Source: an uncultured Fusibacter sp. (GTDB taxonomy: Bacteria > Bacillota > Clostridia > Peptostreptococcales > Acidaminobacteraceae). Taken from it: a stretch of DNA of 12,565 bases. Positions within the stretch are counted from its first letter, which is position 1, and every line of letters starts with the position of its first letter. The notes under the pieces are model-generated. The model was not told the origin of the DNA, did not search any database, and saw only the letters and a program-made list of their open reading frames with translations. This document shows, in pieces, positions 7,406 to 12,565 of this stretch. The translations under genes and the position numbers were made by a program. The stretch spans positions 1-12,565 of the forward strand of contig CALFXQ010000353.1 in assembly GCA_937958285.1 (NCBI GenBank). Reading direction: 5' to 3'.

Positions 7406-7468
7406 TCAAGGGCAAGAAGAGGATAAAGCTTGGTGTTTTAATCAGCATTGTCCTGTTTTGGCTCTTGA
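7406..7468 (+). other. Second, imperfect stem-loop before pgk
   Basis: TCAAGGGC (7406-7413) can pair with GCTCTTGA (7461-7468), and inside it AGGATAA (7420-7426) with TTGTCCT (7448-7454), followed by a short bulged apical helix near 7428-7446. Pairing includes G·U pairs and was worked out by eye, so it is less certain than the upstream hairpin. Confidence 0.35.
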
Positions 7469-7476
7469 AATATTAA
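7448..7476 (+). promoter_or_regulatory. Possible internal promoter for pgk
   Basis: TTGTCC (7448-7453) and TATTAA (7471-7476) are separated by exactly 17 bp and each matches the sigma-A hexamer at 4 of 6 positions. A start near 7483 would leave a short leader that still contains the AGGAGG site at 7495-7500. It overlaps the second stem-loop, so either reading could explain the sequence. Confidence 0.3.
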
Positions 7477-7506
7477 ACAATCAACTGATTTATCAGGAGG
7501 ACTTAG

Positions 7507-8694
7507 ATGGCTAAGAAAAGTGTGACAGATCTTGTCGTAAAAGGTAAGAAAGTGCTTGTGCGTGTGGATTTTAACGTCCCAATGAAAGATGGCAAAATCA
7601 CTAACGACAATCGCATTGTCGCGGCGCTACCTACATTAAATTATTTGTTAGAGAACGGTGCGAAAGTAGTTGCATTTTCACACCTAGGAAAAGTAAAAAC
7701 AGAAGAAGATAAGCTTACAAAGAGTTTAAAACCTGTTGCAGAAAGACTTTCTGAGTTGTTGGGCAAACCAGTTACATTTGTCGCACAGACACGCGGTGAA
7801 GAACTAGAAGCTTCTATTTCGGCATTAAACGAAGGTGAGATCCTCCTATTTGAAAACACGCGTTTTGAAAAAGGCGAGTCTAAAAACGACGAAGCCCTAG
7901 GCGCATATTGGGCATCGCTAGGCGATGTGTTTGTCAATGATGCTTTTGGTACAGCACACAGAGCACATGCTTCAAACAGCGGTATTGCATCGCACTTAGA
8001 AACAGCTGCAGGTTTTCTTATGGAAAAGGAAATACAGTTTATTGGCGGCGTTGTAGATAATCCAGAGAGGCCCCTTGTGGCGATTTTGGGCGGTGCGAAA
8101 GTATCTGATAAGATTGGCGTTATCGAAAATCTAATCGAAAAGGCAGACAAAATTTTAATCGGCGGTGGCATGATGTTTACATTCATGAAGGCGCTCGATC
8201 AGAATATTGGAAAGTCGTTACTCGAAGAAGATAAAATTGAATTGGCAAAGTCTTTAATGGAAAAAGCCAAAGCAAAAGGTGTAGAATTGGTGTTGCCTGT
8301 AGATGTGGTTGCAGCAAAAGAATTTAAGAACGATACAGAGTTCCGCACAATTCCCGTCGATGCTCTCGAAGCAGACGAGATGGGATTAGATATTGGCGCT
8401 CAATCAGTTGCCCTCTTTACTCAGCAATTGCAAGGTGCAAAGACCGTCGTTTGGAATGGACCTATGGGCGTGTTCGAAATGCCAAACTTTGCCAAGGGTA
8501 CAATCGGCGTTTGCGAAGCTATTGCAGCACTTAGCGGCGCACAGACAATTATCGGTGGTGGCGATTCAGCAGCTGCTGCAATCGATCTGGGCTATGCAGA
8601 TAAGTTTACACATATCTCAACCGGTGGCGGTGCTTCACTTGAATACCTCGAAGGCAAAGTACTTCCTGGCGTTGAGTCAATTAGCGACAAATAA
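7507..8694 (+). CDS. pgk: Phosphoglycerate kinase
   Basis: Phosphoglycerate kinase transfers phosphate from 1,3-bisphosphoglycerate to ADP, giving 3-phosphoglycerate and the first ATP of lower glycolysis. It is a monomeric cytoplasmic enzyme of 395 residues, normal for bacteria. The N-terminal domain binds the acid: VRVDFNVPMKDGKITNDNRI (18-37, with Asp21, Asn23, Arg36), SHLGK (58-62), ENTRFEKGE (116-124) and NDAFGTAHRAHAS (144-156, Arg152). The C-terminal domain binds the nucleotide: ILGGAKVSDKIGVI (193-206, Lys198 and Lys202), VWNGPMGVFE (315-324), GGGDSAAA (350-357) and the hinge-proximal STGGGASLEYLEGK (371-384). AGGAGG (7495-7500) lies 6 nt before the ATG. It follows the structured gapA spacer and is separated from tpiA by 18 nt. 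Confidence 0.99.
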   Translation: MAKKSVTDLVVKGKKVLVRVDFNVPMKDGKITNDNRIVAALPTLNYLLENGAKVVAFSHLGKVKTEEDKLTKSLKPVAERLSELLGKPVTFVAQTRGEELEASISALNEGEILLFENTRFEKGESKNDEALGAYWASLGDVFVNDAFGTAHRAHASNSGIASHLETAAGFLMEKEIQFIGGVVDNPERPLVAILGGAKVSDKIGVIENLIEKADKILIGGGMMFTFMKALDQNIGKSLLEEDKIELAKSLMEKAKAKGVELVLPVDVVAAKEFKNDTEFRTIPVDALEADEMGLDIGAQSVALFTQQLQGAKTVVWNGPMGVFEMPNFAKGTIGVCEAIAALSGAQTIIGGGDSAAAAIDLGYADKFTHISTGGGASLEYLEGKVLPGVESISDK

Positions 8695-8712
8695 AAAGTT
8701 CAAGGAGATCCT

Positions 8713-9459
8713 ATGAGAATCCCATTTATCGCAGGAAACTGGAAAATGCATAAAAGCATTTCAGAAGGTATTGCATTTATAGAGGCTGTAAAAAATGAAA
8801 TTGCTGAGACAGAAGTAGAGGTAGCAGTTTGTGCGCCTTACATTATGCTCAAAGATTTAGTGGCCGCAGCTGAAGGCACAAAAGTAAAAATTGCAGCACA
8901 AAATATGCATTACGAAGATTTTGGCGCTTTTACGGGCGAAGTATCTGCTGCGATGCTCAAAGAGATTGGCGTTACTTATGTGGTCATTGGTCACTCGGAG
9001 CGTCGTCAGTATTTCAACGAGACAGACGAAACGGTCAACAAGAAGGTCATTAAAGCATTAAAAGAAGGTCTAGGTCCCATAATGTGCATCGGTGAACTTC
9101 TCGAAGAGCGCGAAGCGGGCATAGAGAATCGCGTAGTTAAAGCACAGCTCCTTAAAGGTCTAGAAGGCGTAAGTGCAGAAGATCTCGAAAAAGTTGTCCT
9201 AGCTTACGAACCTGTCTGGGCAATAGGAACTGGCAAAACAGCAAGCGCAGAAGATGCTAACAACATGATTGCGTTTATTCGTCAGACATTGAGAGAAGTT
9301 TATAACGATGAGGTTTCAGAAGAAGTGCGCATTCAATACGGCGGAAGCGTTAAACCATCTAATATCGAAGAAATTATGAATCAATCGGATATCGATGGCG
9401 CATTAGTCGGTGGCGCGTCACTTAAGGCTGAAGATTTTGTACAACTTGTAAACTTCTAA
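8713..9459 (+). CDS. tpiA: Triosephosphate isomerase
   Basis: This TIM-barrel enzyme interconverts dihydroxyacetone phosphate and glyceraldehyde-3-phosphate, feeding both triose halves into GapA; it acts as a cytoplasmic dimer. The protein has 248 residues, typical for the family. Catalytic residues are all present: Lys11 in AGNWKMH (7-13), His94 in IGHSERR (92-98) and Glu166 in AYEPVWAIGTGK (164-175). The last motif continues into the flexible phosphate-gripping loop 6. IQYGGSVKP and DGALVGGASL near the C-terminus supply the phosphate-binding backbone. AAGGAG sits about 7 nt before the ATG. Gaps of 18 nt to pgk and 20 nt to gpmI indicate the same transcript. Confidence 0.99.
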   Translation: MRIPFIAGNWKMHKSISEGIAFIEAVKNEIAETEVEVAVCAPYIMLKDLVAAAEGTKVKIAAQNMHYEDFGAFTGEVSAAMLKEIGVTYVVIGHSERRQYFNETDETVNKKVIKALKEGLGPIMCIGELLEEREAGIENRVVKAQLLKGLEGVSAEDLEKVVLAYEPVWAIGTGKTASAEDANNMIAFIRQTLREVYNDEVSEEVRIQYGGSVKPSNIEEIMNQSDIDGALVGGASLKAEDFVQLVNF

Positions 9460-9479
9460 ACGCCTTACTAGGAGCATAT

Positions 9480-11003
9480 ATGAAAAAACCAGTAGCACTT
9501 ATTATATTAGATGGATGGGGATACTCAGAAAGAGTCGAAGGCAATGCAATTGCTGCGGCAAAGACGCCGAACTTCGATCGCTATATGGCCAAGTATCCCA
9601 ATACCATTATTGCTGCCAGCGGTAGGGAGGTCGGCCTCCCCCCTGGTCAGATGGGCAACTCCGAGGTGGGACATCTTAACATCGGAGCGGGACGCATTGT
9701 GTACCAGCCACTTATGCGCATTACAAAGTCTATAGAAGATGGTGAGTTCTTTGAACTCGAGCCACTGAAAGCAGCAGTCGCATACGCAAAATCCAGCGGT
9801 AAAGCTCTGCATTTACTGGGACTTTTATCGGACGGCGGGGTGCATAGCCATATGGAGCACATTAAAGGGTGCTTGCAATTGGCCAAGCGCGCAGGTCTCA
9901 GTAAAGTGTTTGTACACGCTTTTCTCGACGGTCGCGATACACCTCCGCGGAGTGGTTTAGGCTATGCCGAAGAACTTGAGACCTACATGAAAGAAGAAGG
10001 CATTGGCCAATTTGCTTCTATAGGTGGTCGTTATTACGCAATGGATAGAGACAATCGATGGGACCGTGTTAAACTTGGTTACGATGCGATGGTCAATGGT
10101 TCGGGGGCAACAGCCACAACAGCTCAAGAGGCAATTCGTCAGAGCTACGATGCGGGAAAAGACGACGAGTTTGTTTTGCCAACGGTCATTGAGTCAAATG
10201 GCGCACCAGTGGCAAATATTAACGAAGGAGATGCAGTATTCTTCTTCAACTTTAGACCGGACCGCGCAAGACAAATTACACGTGCGCTTACTCAGCCGAG
10301 TTTTGATGGCTTTGATGCTAAAACCCTCAATCTGCATTATGTCACAATGACACAATACGATAAGACTTTCGAGGGTGTACATGTGGTTTTCACGGCCGAT
10401 AGCTTAGAGAACACTTTTGGTGAGATCATCGCCGAAAACGGTTTGAAGCAGCTCAGAATTGCAGAGACCGAAAAGTATGCCCATGTTACATTTTTCTTTA
10501 ATGGTGGTGTTGAAGCACCTTTAGAAGGGGAGGATCGTGTTCTTGTTGAATCGCCAAAAGTAGCGACCTACGATCTCAAACCAGAGATGAGCGCAGGTGG
10601 CGTTACTCAGAAGTTAATTGAGGCGCTCGATGAAAACAAGTACGATGTGATTATTGCCAATTATGCGAATCCAGATATGGTTGGTCATACGGGCATATTC
10701 GAAGCAGCTGTAAAGGCAATCGAAGAGATCGACAAGGACTTTGCCATTGTGGCAGACAAAATCGTCGAGATGGGTGGTGCAGTACTGATTACTGCAGATC
10801 ATGGCAATGCAGAGCAAATGCTAGACCCTGTAAACGGAGAGGTTTTCACAGCACATACCACCAATCCTGTGCCGCTCATCTTAGCGGGTGCAGGTGAAGT
10901 AAATCTTAAAGTAGGCAAAAAATTAAGTGATCTTGCACCGACCATGCTCAAGCTTCTCAATATCGAGAAACCTGAAATCATGACTGGTGAGTCAATATTT
11001 TAA
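9480..11003 (+). CDS. gpmI: 2,3-bisphosphoglycerate-independent phosphoglycerate mutase
   Basis: This alkaline-phosphatase-superfamily enzyme converts 3-phosphoglycerate to 2-phosphoglycerate through a phosphoserine intermediate and needs two Mn2+ ions. The protein has 507 residues, normal length. Metal ligands and nucleophile are visible: Asp11 in ILDGWG (9-14), Ser61 in GQMGNSEVGH (56-65), Asp399 and His403 in NPDMVGHTG (397-405), Asp440 and His441 in TADHGNAE (438-445), and His459 in AHTTNPVP. Substrate-binding parts include GGVHSH (119-124), FLDGRDTPP (148-156), FRPDRARQ (258-265) and EKYAHVTFF (331-339). AGGAG (9470-9474) lies 5 nt before the ATG. Its activity in Bacillus relatives is strongly Mn2+ and pH dependent. 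It links pgk to eno in the pathway and lies 25 nt before eno. Confidence 0.99.
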   Translation: MKKPVALIILDGWGYSERVEGNAIAAAKTPNFDRYMAKYPNTIIAASGREVGLPPGQMGNSEVGHLNIGAGRIVYQPLMRITKSIEDGEFFELEPLKAAVAYAKSSGKALHLLGLLSDGGVHSHMEHIKGCLQLAKRAGLSKVFVHAFLDGRDTPPRSGLGYAEELETYMKEEGIGQFASIGGRYYAMDRDNRWDRVKLGYDAMVNGSGATATTAQEAIRQSYDAGKDDEFVLPTVIESNGAPVANINEGDAVFFFNFRPDRARQITRALTQPSFDGFDAKTLNLHYVTMTQYDKTFEGVHVVFTADSLENTFGEIIAENGLKQLRIAETEKYAHVTFFFNGGVEAPLEGEDRVLVESPKVATYDLKPEMSAGGVTQKLIEALDENKYDVIIANYANPDMVGHTGIFEAAVKAIEEIDKDFAIVADKIVEMGGAVLITADHGNAEQMLDPVNGEVFTAHTTNPVPLILAGAGEVNLKVGKKLSDLAPTMLKLLNIEKPEIMTGESIF

Positions 11004-11028
11004 TCCAATATAAAACGGAGGGAATCAC

Positions 11029-12327
11029 ATGTCGACAATCGTAGGCGTATACGCAAGAGAAATTCTAGATTCACGCGGCAATCCAACAGTAGAAGTTGAA
11101 GTTTACTTAGAAGATGGTTCAATGGGCAGAGCTGGTGTGCCATCAGGTGCATCTACAGGTGCATTCGAAGCAGTTGAGCTTCGCGACGGCGATAAAGGCA
11201 GATACCTTGGCAAAGGTGTTCTCGATGCAGTAAATAACGTAAACGAAGTTATCGCTCCAGAAATCGTTGGTCTAGATGCAACTGAGCAAGTTTTAATCGA
11301 CAAGATTTTAATTGAGCTTGACGGCACGCCAAACAAAGCGAAACTTGGTGCAAATGCGATTCTCGGCGTCTCTTTAGCAGTTGCAAAAGCTGCAGCAGAA
11401 TCCTTAGATATTCCTGTTTACCAATACATTGGTGGCACAAATGCAAAAGTGCTTCCAACGCCTATGATGAATATCTTAAATGGTGGCGCTCATGCGGACA
11501 ACACCGTTGATATTCAAGAATTTATGATCATGCCAATCGGCGCTGCAACTTATAAAGAAGGCCTCAGAATGGGCGTAGAAGTGTATCATGCACTTAAAGC
11601 TGTTCTTAAGAGCAAAAACCTTGCAACAGGTGTAGGCGACGAAGGCGGTTTTGCACCAAACTTGCCATCAAATGAAGATGCACTTAAAGTCATTATGGAA
11701 GCAATCGAAAAAGCAGGTTACAAAGCGGGTAGAGATAAAGACTTTGTTCTTGCACTCGACGTTGCTGCGACTGAGCTTTGGAATGCTGAAAAGGGCAAAT
11801 ACGTATTAGAAGGTGAAGGTAAAGAGTACACATCTGCAGAGATGGTTGAATTCTACAAAGGCCTTACTGAGAGATATCCAATTATCTCAATCGAAGACGG
11901 CCTCGACGAAGAAGACTGGGATGGCTGGAAATTACTTGTCGATACCCTTGGCAAAGATGTTCAAATCGTTGGCGATGACCTCTTTGTTACTAACACTGAG
12001 CGTTTAAGCCGCGGCATTAAAAATGGCAATGCAAATTCAATTTTAGTTAAACTCAACCAAATTGGTACATTGACAGAAACCCTCGATGCAATCGAAATGG
12101 CTAAGCGCGCGCGCTTTACTACAATCATTTCGCATAGATCGGGCGAAACAGATGAATCTATCATCGCAGATCTAGCTGTTGCAGTAAATGCTGGTCAGAT
12201 CAAGACTGGTGCTCCTGCGCGTATTGACCGCGTAGCAAAGTACAACCAGTTGTTGAGAATTGAAGATATGCTTGATGAAACAGCGCAGTATGCTGGCTTA
12301 TCTGCATTCTACAACTTGAATAGATAA
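11029..12327 (+). CDS. eno: Enolase (phosphopyruvate hydratase)
   Basis: Enolase dehydrates 2-phosphoglycerate to phosphoenolpyruvate with Mg2+, completing the pathway segment encoded by this operon; in many Firmicutes it also joins the RNA degradosome. The protein has 432 residues, the standard length. Seen in order: REILDSRGNPTVEVEV (10-25), the mobile loop SGASTGAFEAVELRD (39-53), NGGAHADNTVDIQEFMIMP (151-169), catalytic Glu205 in GDEGGFAPN (203-211), the metal ligands Asp244 (LALDVAATE), Glu289 (SIEDGLDEEDW) and Asp316 (VGDDLFVTN), catalytic Lys341 (LVKLNQIGT), and SHRSGETDE (368-376). A strong GGAGGG site stands about 7 nt before the ATG. Codon choice again looks tight, as in gapA (impression). 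It is the last gene of the operon, ending 42 nt before the terminator. Confidence 0.99.
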   Translation: MSTIVGVYAREILDSRGNPTVEVEVYLEDGSMGRAGVPSGASTGAFEAVELRDGDKGRYLGKGVLDAVNNVNEVIAPEIVGLDATEQVLIDKILIELDGTPNKAKLGANAILGVSLAVAKAAAESLDIPVYQYIGGTNAKVLPTPMMNILNGGAHADNTVDIQEFMIMPIGAATYKEGLRMGVEVYHALKAVLKSKNLATGVGDEGGFAPNLPSNEDALKVIMEAIEKAGYKAGRDKDFVLALDVAATELWNAEKGKYVLEGEGKEYTSAEMVEFYKGLTERYPIISIEDGLDEEDWDGWKLLVDTLGKDVQIVGDDLFVTNTERLSRGIKNGNANSILVKLNQIGTLTETLDAIEMAKRARFTTIISHRSGETDESIIADLAVAVNAGQIKTGAPARIDRVAKYNQLLRIEDMLDETAQYAGLSAFYNLNR

Positions 12328-12339
12328 ATTTTGCACCAT

Positions 12340-12368
12340 TTGCAAAAATACATGTAATCCGCTATAAT
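12340..12368 (+). promoter_or_regulatory. Consensus-like promoter overlapping the eno terminator region
   Basis: TTGCAA (12340-12345) and a perfect TATAAT (12363-12368) are separated by 17 bp. The expected start, near 12375, falls inside the left arm of the terminator. A 7-bp dyad, TTTTGCA (12329-12335) and TGCAAAA (12341-12347), overlaps the -35. AT-rich chance resemblance cannot be excluded. Confidence 0.4.
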
Positions 12369-12400
12369 AAGAAGGGCTTCTTTAGAAGCCCTTCTTTTAT
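12369..12400 (+). terminator. Intrinsic terminator of the glycolytic operon
   Basis: A perfect 12-bp stem AAGAAGGGCTTC with its complement encloses a TTTA loop (12381-12384). The descending arm runs into CTTCTTTTAT. It lies about 40 nt after the eno stop. The A-rich ascending side and T-rich descending side could let it work in both directions. Confidence 0.85.
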
Positions 12401-12480
12401 CAAATCGGTTAAAATTATCCCCATCGTGTAACAGCCCGAATAAATAACTTCCGAAAAAAAAAAATAGAAGAAACATATTT

Positions 12481-12514
12481 TGAAAACGTTTTCCCTAACA
12501 GGCAACCGTTTTCA
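12481..12514. promoter_or_regulatory. Two tandem cre-like sites
   Basis: TGAAAACGTTTTCC (12481-12494) matches the cre consensus TGWAANCGNTNWCA at 13 of 14 positions and contains the perfect palindrome GAAAACGTTTTC. GGCAACCGTTTTCA (12501-12514) matches at 12 of 14. Their centres are 20 bp apart, about two helical turns, so two dimers would sit on the same DNA face. They lie upstream of a plausible promoter and imply catabolite control (CcpA or another LacI-family protein) of a gene past the right edge. Confidence 0.6.
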
Positions 12515-12533
12515 TGCATGTGTTGCATAGGAT

Positions 12534-12561
12534 TTGATTGCTAAGCAGAAAATGCTATGTT
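12534..12561 (+). promoter_or_regulatory. Possible promoter for a gene beyond the right edge
   Basis: TTGATT (12534-12539) and TATGTT (12556-12561) are 16 bp apart, with TGC directly before the -10 forming an extended -10. Transcription would start just past the window end. The two cre-like boxes are centred about 60 and 80 bp upstream of that start. Confidence 0.4.
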
Positions 12562-12565
12562 AAAA

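Noticed and set aside
7641..8186. Antisense open frame of 181 codons within pgk
   Set aside because: It lies wholly opposite a certain gene, lacks a ribosome binding site and shows no recognisable motif; it is a codon-bias shadow.
8393..8716. Alternative-frame + strand open frame of 107 codons at the pgk-tpiA junction
   Set aside because: It overlaps the conserved C-terminal nucleotide-binding motifs of pgk and has no start signal.
12415..12480. A-rich stretch with a run of 11 A before the cre-like boxes
   Set aside because: It could be an UP-like or bent DNA element, but it is too simple in composition to support a call.

Overview
The window is a stretch of chromosomal core genome from a low-to-moderate GC Bacillota, most likely a member of the Clostridia. 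The evidence is the order rpoN - cggR - gapA - pgk - tpiA - gpmI - eno with every gene on the + strand, the strong AGGAGG-type ribosome binding sites, the sigma-A-like promoters and the CcpA/CggR-type control elements. All coding assignments rest on motifs read directly from the sequence; no database search was possible.

Positions 1-3436 hold the end of a nucleoside-type ABC importer operon: an ATPase with two nucleotide-binding domains, cut by the left edge, and two permeases (nupO-nupP-nupQ type). These genes overlap or nearly abut and end in a strong intrinsic terminator at 3459-3502. The substrate-binding lipoprotein expected upstream is outside the window. Positions 3437-5045 hold rpoN (sigma-54) as its own unit, with an extended -10 promoter, a GTG start, and a perfect hairpin lacking a U-tract after the stop.

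Positions 5046-12400 are a glycolytic operon covering the triose-phosphate half of glycolysis. The regulator cggR is followed by gapA, pgk, tpiA, gpmI and eno, which with tpiA interconvert the triose phosphates and carry glyceraldehyde-3-phosphate to phosphoenolpyruvate. The leader before cggR carries a cre-like box, an extended -10 promoter with a 14-bp palindrome in its spacer, and a 19-bp direct repeat that resembles the CggR operator. Intergenic gaps in the operon are 18-25 nt, except for a 225-nt non-coding spacer between gapA and pgk that can fold into strong hairpins. The operon ends at an intrinsic terminator at 12369-12400.

The last 165 bases (12401-12565) have no gene. They carry two cre-like boxes whose centres are 20 bp apart, placed upstream of a plausible promoter that would drive a gene beyond the right edge. 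A second consensus promoter overlaps the eno terminator.

I found no mobile element, CRISPR array, tRNA, rRNA, broken gene or undescribed multi-gene system. The points worth a second look are all regulatory and lie in the four non-coding gaps (3437-3623, 5010-5211, 7282-7506, 12328-12565), each shorter than 300 bases.
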